A DNA stretch of 64,000 nt from Odoribacter sp. AF15-53 (GCF_003479425.1 NZ_QUHC01000010.1:1-64000), one strand, 5' to 3'. Shown: positions 25,915-34,450, counted from the first letter of the stretch. A program made the numbers and translations. The notes: a model not told the origin generated them from the sequence alone.

Positions 25915-27069
25915 CTACAATCGTGTAACTTTAGCTCTTTTCAGCCTGCGTTTGATGTTACCCTGAACGACAAACCAGTCAATAAGCGGAGCAAAAGTAT
26001 TCATCAACAGGATGGCAAGCATCATACCTTCCGGATAGCCGGGGTTAAGCGTACGAATAAGGATTGCCATAATACCGAGGATGAATCCGTATATCCATTT
26101 TCCTCTTTCCGTCTGTGCTGATGTTACCGGGTCGGTAGCCATAAACACGGCTCCGAACGCGAATCCTCCCATAAGCAGGTGGGCAAGCGGATCAATGCTG
26201 GCGTATGAATTGGTCTCGGGTAAAGTGCAACTTAATAATAATGCCATGCAATATCCCCCGATGAAGGTCGAGAGCATGATTTTCCAGCTTCCGATTCCGG
26301 TTGCGATCAACAGGATGGCACCAAGTAGAATGCAGAAGGTGGATGTTTCTCCCACTGATCCCGGTATCAATCCCCAGAACATGGAAGACATATCGTAAGT
26401 AGCAGGTAATCCTTGCGCTGCTTCTGCCAGTGGGGTAGCTTGTGAAAAACCGTCAGGCATTCCGGCAACCCATACTTTGTCTCCCGAAATCATGGAAGGG
26501 TAGGAGAAGAAGAAGAAGGCACGAGCTAACAATGCCGGGTTCCAGATGTTCATCCCGGTTCCCCCGAAAATCTCTTTCCCGATAATCACGGCGAAGGCGG
26601 TAGAAACACCAACCATCCACAGGGGTGCGTTGACCGGCATGATCATGGGGATCAATAAACCGGAAACCAGGAAACCTTCGTTGATCTCGTGGCCCCTGAT
26701 TTGGGCAGCGGCAAACTCGATACCTAAACCGACCACGTAGGAAACGATGATCATGGGAAGTATTTTCCATAATCCATAAAAGAATAATTCGAAGAATCCG
26801 GTCTCAGCTAACGTGCCAACCGCGCTGAAATGTTGGTAACCCACGTTATAAATCCCGAATAAAAGCGCCGGAACCAAGGCCAGTACCACGATGATCATGG
26901 TTCTTTTCAAATCAATAGCGTCCCGGATGTTACAGCCTGAAGACGTCGTGCGATTGGGCACGAAAAGAAAAGACTCAAAACCTGTAAAAACGGAATGCAG
27001 CTTTTGCAGCTTGCCCCCCTTTTCAAATTTTGGTTTTTGCTTGTCTAAATATTTGCGTAAAAAATTCAT
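25915..27069 (-). CDS. nqrB: Na+-translocating NADH:quinone reductase subunit B
   Basis: 384 residues, about ten membrane helices. The flavinylation motif is DGFSQAT at 206-212, so Thr212 is the predicted covalent FMN site. The Gln in place of the more common Gly still fits the Dxx(S/T)xAT pattern. NqrB is the main membrane subunit containing FMN, riboflavin and the ubiquinone- or menaquinone-binding region, and forms the Na+ path with NqrD/E. Confidence 0.97.
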   Translation of the reverse strand: MNFLRKYLDKQKPKFEKGGKLQKLHSVFTGFESFLFVPNRTTSSGCNIRDAIDLKRTMIIVVLALVPALLFGIYNVGYQHFSAVGTLAETGFFELFFYGLWKILPMIIVSYVVGLGIEFAAAQIRGHEINEGFLVSGLLIPMIMPVNAPLWMVGVSTAFAVIIGKEIFGGTGMNIWNPALLARAFFFFSYPSMISGDKVWVAGMPDGFSQATPLAEAAQGLPATYDMSSMFWGLIPGSVGETSTFCILLGAILLIATGIGSWKIMLSTFIGGYCMALLLSCTLPETNSYASIDPLAHLLMGGFAFGAVFMATDPVTSAQTERGKWIYGFILGIMAILIRTLNPGYPEGMMLAILLMNTFAPLIDWFVVQGNIKRRLKRAKVTRL

Positions 27070-27158
27070 CTCTATAATTTTAAATTTTAGATTTTAGATT
27101 TTAAATTTCGAATCGTGTTCCATCAAGGATTTTACAATTTAAAATTTACAATTTAAAA
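27070..27158. repeat. AT-rich heptad block between nqrA and nqrB
   Basis: Two stretches of TTTTAAATTTTAGA-like and AATTTAAAATTTACA-like sequence flank a short unique middle. It is the second insertion of this repeat family into the nqr operon. Confidence 0.6.
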
Positions 27159-28514
27159 TTAGTTTAGTTCTCTAATCATTAACTCTATCCCTTTCTCCAG
27201 GATTTCCTGAACCGGGGTTTTAGAGGTACAAACGAATTCACACAAAGCCATATCTTCCGGTGCGACCTCGTACATACCGAGTTGTTCCATTTTGTCCAGA
27301 TCCTCGGCTAATACCGCTTTCAACAAGTACACGGGAAGGATGTCCATCGGGAGTACTTTCTCGTATTGTCCTGTAACCACGAAAGCTCTTTCTTCCCCGT
27401 GGTAATTGGCGTCGAGCGTGTATTTCTTACTTGGGCACAAGAAAGAAGGGAACGTTTTTGACATGGAGAACTTGTTGAATCCGGGAGTGGCCCAACCCAA
27501 GAACTCGTATTTATCGCCTTCCGGGATCACGGTTACCATGTTATTATAATATCCCAGATAACCATCTTCGCTTACTTTGTATCCGGTGAGAACGTTTCCG
27601 GAAATGATACGTTGATGAACTTGGTTTTTCAATTTCCCGTTAACGAGACAACCGATTTTCGCCCCAAGGATCGTTTTATAGTAAGCGGGTTTTTCAACTT
27701 CCGAACCCGCGAGAGCGATGATCTTGCGGGCATCAAATTTACCGGAAGTAAACAAACGCCCGATGATGGCAACATCCATGGCATTTACAACCCATATGAT
27801 GTCTCCCTTGTTGATCGGGTTCAAGTGATGAATCTGGATACCCACGTTACCGGCCGGGTGAGGTCCGGCAAAGTAATTCACGTCAACATTTTTCAATTTC
27901 GTGAACACGGACGTGGAAGGAGTCCCTTCTTTTAAGTTCAGGTTCACGTTTTTCTCGCATAATTTTTTCAAGCAATCAATACCAGCTTGAAGCGTGGTAA
28001 TTTCATCCGAGAGCGTTACATCGAAATCGGGAGCGAGCGGGGCGGAATCAAAACCGGATACGAATATCGCTTTCGGCATGTCCTCCGGGTTCGCGATGAT
28101 GTCGTACGGACGTTGTCTGATCATGGGCCAAACACCACTGTCAAGTAATTTTTCGATGATTTCGTTCCTGGAAAGTTTGTTCACGTCAGTCGCACCAAAA
28201 TCCCTGTATTGGATCTGGTTATCAGCTTTTACGACAACTTCCAATAACTTTCTTCTTTCACCTCTGGTTACGGCTTCAACGGTACCGCTAACAGGTGACG
28301 TGAATTTGACTTCGGGTCGATACTTGTTGATAAACAACACGTCGCCCGCTTTCACTTGATCGCCTGCCTTTACTGCAAGTTTCGGGGTAAGCAACCGGAA
28401 ATCAGTAGGCTTCACGGCATACAGATCACATCTCTCGATGTTTTTCACCAGATTTTCTGCTTCTCCTTTTAACTTGATATCAAGGCCTTTTTTCAGTTTT
28501 ATAACCTTGGACAT
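27159..28514 (-). CDS. nqrA: Na+-translocating NADH:quinone reductase subunit A
   Basis: 451 residues, the peripheral cytoplasmic subunit, with a barrel-sandwich region near residues 45-95 (KAGDVLF, SPVSGTVEAV) similar to biotinyl-lipoyl-like folds. NqrA contacts NqrB and may help quinone access; it carries no cofactor of its own. It is the first gene of the operon. The -7 element TATATTTG lies 75 nt upstream. Confidence 0.98.
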   Translation of the reverse strand: MSKVIKLKKGLDIKLKGEAENLVKNIERCDLYAVKPTDFRLLTPKLAVKAGDQVKAGDVLFINKYRPEVKFTSPVSGTVEAVTRGERRKLLEVVVKADNQIQYRDFGATDVNKLSRNEIIEKLLDSGVWPMIRQRPYDIIANPEDMPKAIFVSGFDSAPLAPDFDVTLSDEITTLQAGIDCLKKLCEKNVNLNLKEGTPSTSVFTKLKNVDVNYFAGPHPAGNVGIQIHHLNPINKGDIIWVVNAMDVAIIGRLFTSGKFDARKIIALAGSEVEKPAYYKTILGAKIGCLVNGKLKNQVHQRIISGNVLTGYKVSEDGYLGYYNNMVTVIPEGDKYEFLGWATPGFNKFSMSKTFPSFLCPSKKYTLDANYHGEERAFVVTGQYEKVLPMDILPVYLLKAVLAEDLDKMEQLGMYEVAPEDMALCEFVCTSKTPVQEILEKGIELMIRELN

Positions 28515-29182
28515 TGTTCTATTATGTTTTTGATATGTAGATAATTATTTTTGTTTCACGCAATAATTGCTTATTTTCAAAACTCGTGCAAATATATAAT
28601 CAATTATTGAATTTATTCAGTAATTCAATGGTTAATTTCGGGGGTAAAGCGTTAAAACGCGCTAGCATCGAAAGTCAAAAGTTTATAAAGTCCATAAAGT
28701 GATGCCGAAGGCATCTAAAGTCCATAAAATTCATGAAGTCTTTAACCCCGTGGGCATTTCGTTCTCGGTAACAAGAATACCGTGTTTTTGTAAATTAGGA
28801 GGGTGAGCTAAGTGACGCCCTGTCTTCGGGAGGAGTCACCAGCTCTTCTTCTGTTTACGAGACCGCAGAAAAAGTTCTGTTGTCTTGAACTACCACCCCA
28901 ACCTCTCCTTACACACGAGGGGAAACCGCTTGGTAATCAACTCTCCCTCCTGTGTGAAGGGGAGCCGAAGGGGGTAGTTGTTTCTCTCAAAACCGACTTC
29001 TTCAGAGCCCTCTGTTTGTAGAGGGGGTACCTGAAGGGGGGAGGGAGTTATAGAAAAAGACTTTTGCTAAAGAGCCCCGTGTTTTAACGAGAGTGCCTTG
29101 ACGTGGTCCCTTTTTGGCATAGTATTTGTAGGAAATAAATCGAAATGGTAAAATATTTATATCCAAAAATGGTGATCAAATT
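28515..29182. repeat. 668-nt intergenic region with repeat remnants
   Basis: From the nqr side: the nqr leader and -7 element, a GGGTAAAGCGTT word, then a GTCCATAAAGT block (28681-28735). From about 28800 to 29045 there is GC-richer, hairpin-prone sequence (arms such as CTCCTTACACACGAGG, and CCCTCTGTTTGTAGAGGG at about 29009-29026). Part of this last stretch recurs in reverse orientation at 60355-60425. A 69-codon ORF here has no coding features and I do not call it. Confidence 0.6.
28589..28596 (-). promoter_or_regulatory. -7 element of the nqr operon
   Basis: TATATTTG on the minus strand, 75 nt before the nqrA ATG. The -33 TTTG is not well conserved at 19-21 nt. Confidence 0.45.
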
Positions 29183-29608
29183 ATGAAAGGAATATTTTTT
29201 TGTTGTTTAATAACATTGTGCATGGCTTCCTGCAAATCGGCGAAAGAGAGCGTCTCTTTGACGGGGGTGAAATGGGTGGCGGAGAGTCTGAACGGAAAAG
29301 AGATAAAGTTTAAAGAGAGCGAGAGCGGGGTTTTCGTTACATTCGAGGCCAACGAGAAAAAAGTATTCGGAAGGGCGGGATGTAATCGCTTTTTTGGAGC
29401 ATACGAGCAGGATGAGACACAGTTGACTTTTAGCGGGATGGGAGCGACGAAAATGGCTTGTCCCGATATGGATATTGAAACCACCTTTTTCAAGGTGTTG
29501 GAAGACACGAAGAGCTTCGTGATAAAAAATAATAAGTTGACTTTAAAGGATGATAATAACGTGATCGCGGTCTTTAAAGCAGAGAAAGAAAAGTCTAAAA
29601 AAGAATAG
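29183..29608 (+). CDS. META domain lipoprotein (HslJ-like)
   Basis: 141 residues. The leader ends in MASC (lipobox Cys17). The mature protein is one META domain: LTGVKWVAESLNG entry, FGRAGCNRFFGAY near residue 67, then MGATKMACPDMDIE near 92. META/HslJ domains occur in heat-shock and adhesion-associated exported proteins; the biochemical role is not established. Single gene, sharing a terminator with folC. Confidence 0.9.
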   Translation: MKGIFFCCLITLCMASCKSAKESVSLTGVKWVAESLNGKEIKFKESESGVFVTFEANEKKVFGRAGCNRFFGAYEQDETQLTFSGMGATKMACPDMDIETTFFKVLEDTKSFVIKNNKLTLKDDNNVIAVFKAEKEKSKKE

Positions 29609-29640
29609 TTTATAGTTTAATTTTTCGTGTAGTAAATAAG

Positions 29641-29669
29641 GCCGTCGGGATTTCCGACGGCTTTATTTT
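29641..29669. terminator. bidirectional terminator between META gene and folC
   Basis: The stem GCCGTCGG/CCGACGGC with a 5-nt loop is followed by TTTATTTTG. It lies between convergent genes. Confidence 0.8.
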
Positions 29670-29671
29670 GT

Positions 29672-30946
29672 TTATACAACTTCGGCTACCACGAAAGTAC
29701 TTCCACCGATATATATCATGTCCTGATCGCTTGCCTCTTCGCGAGCGGCTTGATAAGCCGCGGCAACCGTGGGGTACGTGTTACCGTGAAGACCGTTTGA
29801 CCGGGCTTTTTCAGCCAGTACCTCTTCGTTCATGGCCCTGGGAATAGAGGCTTTGCAGAAATAGTAGATGGCATCTTTGGGAAGAATGTGCAACACGCTG
29901 TCCACGTCCTTGTCGTTCACCATTCCCATAACGAAATGGAGTTTTTCGTATTTACACGTTTTCAGTTGAGCGACGATTTCCGTGAGGCCGTCTATGTTAT
30001 GCCCCGTGTCGCATACGGTGTAAGGCGTGCGTGATAATTCCTGCCAACGACCGAGTAGCCCCGTGTTGCGGATCGTGTTGGCAATACCGTTATATACATT
30101 TTGATCCGTGATTTTCAACCCGCTTGTTCTTAAACTTAACACGGCTTCTAGTACGGCGGGAATGTTTTTACGTTGATAAAGTCCCTTTAAATCCGGTTGT
30201 ACGTGATCGAAAATGACGCCATGTTTGTTTTCAAGTCGGTACTCGTTCATCGGGTTACGTTCGACTTGCCAGTTCTCGGACGCGAATTCAATTGTAGTCC
30301 CGCTAGTGGCCGCTTTTTCGATAAAGACGAAATCACTGGCCGCGTCTTTTGTTCCGATAATCGCCGGAACATCGGGTTTTATGATCCCGGCTTTTTCGTG
30401 CGCGATTTTTTCAAGTGTATCGCCGAGCAAAGCCATGTGATCAAACGAGATATTGGTAATGATAGAAACCAGGGGTGTTATGATGTTCGTGGAATCAAGG
30501 CGCCCGCCAAGGCCGACTTCGATTACCGCGATATCAACTTTTTGATCCGCGAAATATTGGAAGGCCATGGCCACGGTCATTTCGAAGAAGGAGGGTTTGA
30601 TCCCGGCAAAGAGGGTTTTGTTTTGTTCTACAAAATCAATCACGTATTTTTCGGGCATCATTTCCCCGTTTATCTTGATGCGTTCGCGAAAATCCTTTAA
30701 ATGCGGGGAGGTGTATAGCCCGGTTTTGTACCCGGCTTCCTGTAATATGGAAGCCAGCATGTGGGACACGGAGCCTTTACCGTTTGTCCCACCCACGTGG
30801 ATTGTTTTGAATTGTCTATGCGGGGAACCGAAATGTTCATCCAGTTTCAGCGTGTTGTCCAGATTGGCTTTGTAGGCCGCTTGTCCCTCCCTTTGGTACA
30901 TCGGGAGTTGCGCGAATAGCCATTCTAATGTTTCTTTGTAGTTCAT
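29672..30946 (-). CDS. folC: bifunctional folylpolyglutamate synthase/dihydrofolate synthase
   Basis: 424 residues from the ATG at 30946; the ORF extends only 18 nt more. It joins glutamate to dihydropteroate or to folates using ATP. The P-loop appears as GGTNGKGSVSH near residue 52, with the Mur-ligase-like GLGGRLDSTN near 148 and the ISFDHM metal-binding segment near 168. The C-terminal Mur_ligase_C domain contains the DTGHN motif near 310. It complements glyA in folate metabolism although not adjacent. A TATTTTTG -7 element lies about 50-60 nt upstream. Confidence 0.96.
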   Translation of the reverse strand: MNYKETLEWLFAQLPMYQREGQAAYKANLDNTLKLDEHFGSPHRQFKTIHVGGTNGKGSVSHMLASILQEAGYKTGLYTSPHLKDFRERIKINGEMMPEKYVIDFVEQNKTLFAGIKPSFFEMTVAMAFQYFADQKVDIAVIEVGLGGRLDSTNIITPLVSIITNISFDHMALLGDTLEKIAHEKAGIIKPDVPAIIGTKDAASDFVFIEKAATSGTTIEFASENWQVERNPMNEYRLENKHGVIFDHVQPDLKGLYQRKNIPAVLEAVLSLRTSGLKITDQNVYNGIANTIRNTGLLGRWQELSRTPYTVCDTGHNIDGLTEIVAQLKTCKYEKLHFVMGMVNDKDVDSVLHILPKDAIYYFCKASIPRAMNEEVLAEKARSNGLHGNTYPTVAAAYQAAREEASDQDMIYIGGSTFVVAEVV

Positions 30947-31184
30947 GTATCTTCTTTTAAACAAACAAATTCTTTTTTATCGAGCGGGCAAAAATAGTAA
31001 AAATATATGCTGGGTGTGAGTCGTGTTCTTGATATTTTTCGATGATTTTTTATTAACTTTCAACCCGTAATTCTCATGTAATGGATTGAAGGTTTTGCCT
31101 TCATGTTGATCACGCGGGTAAAATCAGGCGGGATATTGCCGTTTTATTCATTTTCAATGAAGTGAAATTATTAAAAATAGAAAT

Positions 31185-31559
31185 ATGGGTAAAGAAGTAC
31201 AAGCAATTTTGAATCTTTTGAGCGAAAGCGTTCTTGTCGAGGGGGATATCCAAACCACGAGGGATATCCGGATTGACGGGACTCTCGTGGGTACGGTCCG
31301 AACGAACGGTCGCTTAATTCTCGGTCCCTCTTCTCGTGTAACGGGTAAGATTAACTCCCCGAATATAGACGTGTTCGGGAGGATGGAAGGAGAGGTTGTT
31401 TCAACGGGAACCGTCGTACTGAGGGCTAAATCTCAAGTCAAGGGAACCATCACCACGGAGACGTTGGTCGTGGAGGCGGGGGCTATCTTTAACGGGGAGA
31501 GTAACATGATGAAACAGAAGAGTGACGTAACGCGGCCGGAAATGGCAAATAAGAAATAA
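31185..31559 (+). CDS. bactofilin family cytoskeletal protein
   Basis: 124 residues. A short polar N-terminus precedes a right-handed beta-helix of repeating about 17-residue turns (residues about 22-105): IRIDGTLVGTV, LILGPSSRVTGKI, IDVFGRMEGEV, VVLRAKSQVKGTI, LVVEAGAIFNGE. Bactofilins polymerise without nucleotides and organise cell shape or envelope synthesis at the inner membrane. It precedes rex by 64 nt and could share its transcript. Partner (such as an M23 peptidase) is not adjacent. Confidence 0.92.
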   Translation: MGKEVQAILNLLSESVLVEGDIQTTRDIRIDGTLVGTVRTNGRLILGPSSRVTGKINSPNIDVFGRMEGEVVSTGTVVLRAKSQVKGTITTETLVVEAGAIFNGESNMMKQKSDVTRPEMANKK

Positions 31560-31623
31560 TACAAATTCTTTGTACCGGATTTCACCGAAAAGATATAACT
31601 TCGCGGAAATTATAGAACGTTAT

Positions 31624-32259
31624 ATGACTAATAATAGTAAAGTTGTTCCGGTTCCGGTTTTGAGGCGAATGCCCGCGTATCTTTCATTCGTGAAGACCTT
31701 GCAAAAGCAGGGAGAAAAATACGTGTCCTCGACGAGGATTGCCGAGTACATGGAAATAGACGCCACGCAAGTGACGAAAGATTTGTCGCATACCGGGATA
31801 TCCGGTAAAACTCGTGTCGGTTACGAGGTTGATACTTTCGTGGAAACACTGGATGACTTTCTTGGTTTCAACAAGATCAATAATGCTTTTCTGGTCGGGG
31901 CGGGGTCCTTGGGATGCGCCTTGTTACAGGATAAAGGATTGCGGAATTTCGGGTTGAATATCCAGAAGGCTTTTGACGTGGATAAATCGAAAATCGGTAC
32001 GAAAATTAATGACGTGGAAATTTTTCATGTCGACCAGTTCCGGGGAATGCCGGGCGAATGTAACGTGGCAATCGGTATCATTACCGTTCCGGCCGAATGT
32101 GCCCAGAACGTGGCAGATTTGATGGTGGCCTGGGGAATCAAGGCTATTTGGAATTTTACCCCGGCTCGAATCAAAGTGCCGGCTCATATCGCGGTACAAA
32201 ATACTACAATTTACACGAATCTGGCGATCCTGTTCAATAAATTGCACGGGCAGGAGTAG
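31624..32259 (+). CDS. rex: redox-sensing transcriptional repressor Rex
   Basis: 211 residues from the ATG at 31624; the ORF extends 54 nt upstream but family members begin near VPVPVLRRMPAYL. The N-terminal winged helix (residues about 5-70) includes SSTRIAEYMEIDATQVTKDL. The Rossmann domain carries VGAGSLG near residue 83. Rex binds operators at low NADH/NAD+ and derepresses fermentation and respiratory genes when NADH rises. Candidate targets in this window include nqr, but no operator was identified. A hairpin at 32261-32290 follows. Confidence 0.95.
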   Translation: MTNNSKVVPVPVLRRMPAYLSFVKTLQKQGEKYVSSTRIAEYMEIDATQVTKDLSHTGISGKTRVGYEVDTFVETLDDFLGFNKINNAFLVGAGSLGCALLQDKGLRNFGLNIQKAFDVDKSKIGTKINDVEIFHVDQFRGMPGECNVAIGIITVPAECAQNVADLMVAWGIKAIWNFTPARIKVPAHIAVQNTTIYTNLAILFNKLHGQE

Positions 32260-32260
32260 C

Positions 32261-32290
32261 AGGGTAAAAGCGTTTTGACGCTTTTTCCCT
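32261..32290 (+). terminator. hairpin after rex
   Basis: Arms around AAAAGCGT/ACGCTTTT with a TTTG loop and outer AGGG/CCCT pairs. The same hairpin core recurs at 53049-53078 and a related word at about 28643. It ends the rex transcript, or is a repeated element placed there. Confidence 0.5.
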
Positions 32291-32366
32291 TTGAGTCAAA
32301 ATTTTATAGTTCTCCAATATGGTGTTTGGAGGCTTTTCGATGTCGTTGATGATTTTGTGGAGAAGA

Positions 32367-32513
32367 TCATGCCCTCAATTCCCGTTTTAACCACACCGTC
32401 ATCACGGGATCGGGAATGACAACTTGACGTTTCTCGATTTCTATAAGTTCTTTCTTTCTCAATGCCCGTTTTATGATGCTGACATTGACCGACGAGCCGA
32501 GTTGGTAATATGT
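32367..32513 (-). pseudogene. C-terminal fragment of an AAA-type ATP-binding protein
   Basis: In the minus-strand frame ending at the TGA 32367-32369, about 45 codons read as YQLGSSVNVS, IIKRALRKKELI, and then IPDPVMTVWLKREL. This pattern (a winged-helix turn, a KKELI helix and a DPV--WLKRE ending) is the typical C-terminus of Bacteroidetes ATP-binding proteins of the archaeal-ATPase type. Two in-frame TAA codons lie immediately upstream, and no P-loop part is present. It is therefore a 5'-truncated relic. The complete gene is not in the window. Confidence 0.7.
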
Positions 32514-32751
32514 TTATTACTAACAATGTTATTACTAATAAAATTATTAGTAATATTGGATTTCAGATAAAAGCTCGTTTTGAGCTTCTGCCGTTATTGG
32601 AAAATGCGTCAATTCGTATAGTTGTGGTTGGACACTCTTGATCAGGGGCATTATAGGGGCTTTGCCGGGGATCATCTCTCCCGTCGGGAGTTGATAGTCT
32701 CTCGTTTGCTTGAAAAAGGAGAGGGGAAGAATGTTCCTGCTGGGTGTTAAA

Positions 32752-33103
32752 TAAGCCTAAAGCCTACTAAAATGGCGGTTAGGTGGTGGTTAGGTGGCGG
32801 CTAAGTGTAGGCTAACCCCGGCAAATGTCTGTAAAAAAACGGGCAATAATCGGGTAAGAGTATGGTTTATTCCCGTTGATAGGGTACGATAGAAGGGGGT
32901 AAAGAGGGAAGGTAGACGATCGTGTCCCGCGCTGTCGTCTCACTAGTGTCTCGCTGGTAAGTTCATTGAAAGTTGATTGAAAGTTGACTGGAAGTTAATT
33001 GAATTTATAATTGATGCCTAATCGAAGTCTAATCGAAGCTCAATTGATGTATTAGTGAAGCACTAGTGAATCAACGGTTTGTCTCCGACGAAATTCTAGT
33101 GAA
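32752..33103. repeat. degenerate 11-bp tandem array, about 32 units in register
   Basis: Reading in steps of 11 from 32774 gives GGCGGTTAGGT, GGTGGTTAGGT and GGCGGCTAAGT (32774-32806). The same register 17 units later gives GTTGATTGAAA (32972), GCCTAATCGAA (33016), GTCTAATCGAA (33027), GTATTAGTGAA (33049), GCACTAGTGAA (33060) and ATTCTAGTGAA (33093). Clear units fall in two clusters, 32774-32817 and 32961-33103, joined by weaker units without any net insertion. It is not a multiple of 3 and contains stops in all frames. Function unknown. Confidence 0.7.
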
Positions 33104-33391
33104 GAATTTTTGTTTTCTTGTGGATTCCTATCGGGTGATAGGACAAATAAATGATATGGTTGTTTTCAACAAATTTGACGAAATGAAAAATATTTTGAAA
33201 AACCTCTTGATTAAGTTGCGTACAAAGATTTTTTTCCGTTTCTTTGTATTTGAGAATAGGCCTTTATAGCTGATTTCTCGATTTAACGTAAGTTGTTAAG
33301 AGAAAAGTCTCTAGATAAACGGATTAATTATATAGACGAGACTCTGTATCGAAACTCTTATGCTTGATATTCGTATGTTCCTATAATAACG

Positions 33392-33478
33392 ATAAGTCAG
33401 GTGTGGGGTTACTTTATTGCGTCGCAGGTCTAATCCACCTTTCTAGCTTTAGAGTAATCTCCCCTGGCTTTCTATCTG
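33392..33478 (+). other. candidate structured RNA or DNA element
   Basis: GGGGTTACT pairs with AGTAATCTC (9 bp with G-U pairs), extended by an outer CAGG/CCTG-type pairing. Small inner stems are GCG/CGC and AGGT/ACCT. No known RNA family motif (RNase P, tmRNA, SRP, common riboswitches) was recognised. Support is by eye only. Confidence 0.3.
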
Positions 33479-33652
33479 TCAGTTCGATTATTCTTATTTA
33501 GATTTTTCTTCAAAATATATTTGTTGGGTGTTAATATAATCAGTTATAATAATATCAACATAACTAAAGTTCTTAATTTATTGTGAGCGTTTGAAAGCGT
33601 TTCTTGCTAGAAAAAGGATTAATATTTTGCGACGAGAGATGACGATTTCTAC

Positions 33653-33686
33653 GCTCACATTTTAACCAAATGGTGTAAATGTGAGC
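33653..33686 (+). other. nested hairpin with alternative upstream pairing partner
   Basis: GCTCACATTT (33653-33662) pairs exactly with AAATGTGAGC (33677-33686), with an inner ACC/GGT pair. The left arm can also pair with TGTGAGCG located near 33582-33589. Two mutually exclusive stems are therefore possible, as in attenuators. No downstream gene is close enough to name a target. Confidence 0.5.
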
Positions 33687-33726
33687 TTGTCATTTCATAC
33701 TAAAATTTTCTTTTTTCATATTTGTT

Positions 33727-33754
33727 GAGCTAATTCCTTTGTGGGAATTAGCTC
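33727..33754. terminator. 11-bp perfect hairpin
   Basis: GAGCTAATTCC and GGAATTAGCTC (33727-33737 and 33744-33754) with a 6-nt loop, followed by TTATAAG. The lack of a long T-run makes termination possible but uncertain. A further CCCCC/GGGGG-based stem lies at 33771-33811. Confidence 0.4.
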
Positions 33755-34140
33755 TTATAAGAAATAAAGTCCCCCATCTGGAGAACGAGAGCGCATTGCT
33801 CATTTTGGGGGAGCAGGTCGAGAAGTAGAATAACTTTGAAAAGAAATTCTTAAATGCAACCAGGAGCTTTTCGACTGTTCCTCCTTTTTTTGCAAGTCAA
33901 TTTTCGATAATACGTGAAGTTGGATACGTGAAGTTGTAAAAATGCTGACAAGTAAGGCGAGACAAAGATTATAACAGATTTTTGTTTTCGTGGAACTACA
34001 CGGGGTCTGTTGTGAAATACGCCCCCATTTTTTTCAAACGCCCGGAGTTCTTTGAAACATAACTCCCGCGAGAGATCATTTTTATTTTTTGAATTATTGA
34101 TAACGTACACGTTTTTTAATCTAAATCAACAAGAATCGGC

Positions 34141-34389
34141 ATGAGTAATTTACAATCACGAGGAGAAATACATTTTCCGCGTAAGCATTACAATTTAAAG
34201 AAAATGATAAGAAAAGAGCGTGAAAAAACGCTGGTTCACAATGCTTCATTGGTGAAATTTCCTGTCATGGCACGGCAAAAGACATTTGTCCTCTCTGGCT
34301 TGTCGTGCAAGCTGGTGTTAGGAGCTCGTTATGTTCCTCGTGATGTGCTTGAAAATCTATTTATAGAAAATTCTATTTCAATGAATTAA
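34141..34389 (+). CDS. small HTH-like hypothetical protein
   Basis: 82 residues. Residues about 22-75 (MIRKEREK, an ARQKTF helix, then GARYVPRDVLENLF) resemble the layout of an XRE-type helix-turn-helix, with the R-x-G-x-R-x-x-P ending typical of the last turn and helix. The match is partial. It is followed 61 nt later, in another frame, by a second HTH-like ORF with similar phrases (ARQ/SRQ, GARYVP/GRYVKP). Isolated small regulators of this kind are often remnants of mobile elements. Low certainty of function and moderate certainty of coding. Confidence 0.5.
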   Translation: MSNLQSRGEIHFPRKHYNLKKMIRKEREKTLVHNASLVKFPVMARQKTFVLSGLSCKLVLGARYVPRDVLENLFIENSISMN

Positions 34390-34450
34390 GAATGAAATAA
34401 TAACTAGAGGGGGAATTTTTCGATATAGAAGAAAAAAACTCGGTATATCC

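Larger units (their letters stand above)
32514..34140. other. gene-poor region between rex and the HTH-like ORFs
   Basis: About 1.6 kb without a recognisable gene. It contains the 11-bp periodic array (32752-33103), AT-rich sequence to about 33300, and several hairpins between 33392 and 33812. ORFs of 60-90 codons in this interval show no domain, start context or signal sequence and are not called. Confidence 0.65.

Noticed and set aside
28812..29021. 69-codon ORF in the nqr-META spacer
   Set aside because: It lies in hairpin-rich repeat sequence that recurs at 60.36 kb in non-coding context.
32752..33103. CRISPR array
   Set aside because: The units are 11 bp with no spacers of constant length and no cas genes nearby.
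33066..33269. 67-codon plus-strand ORF after the 11-bp array
   Set aside because: It starts inside the repeat array and shows no domain; composition looks like low-complexity spacer.
33391..33480. tRNA, tmRNA, SRP or RNase P RNA gene
   Set aside because: No T-loop, tmRNA tag region, GGAA SRP tetraloop core or RNase P signature was found; only an irregular stem is visible.
33850..34110. 86-codon minus-strand ORF
   Set aside because: No recognisable domain, no start context, gene-poor region with hairpins.
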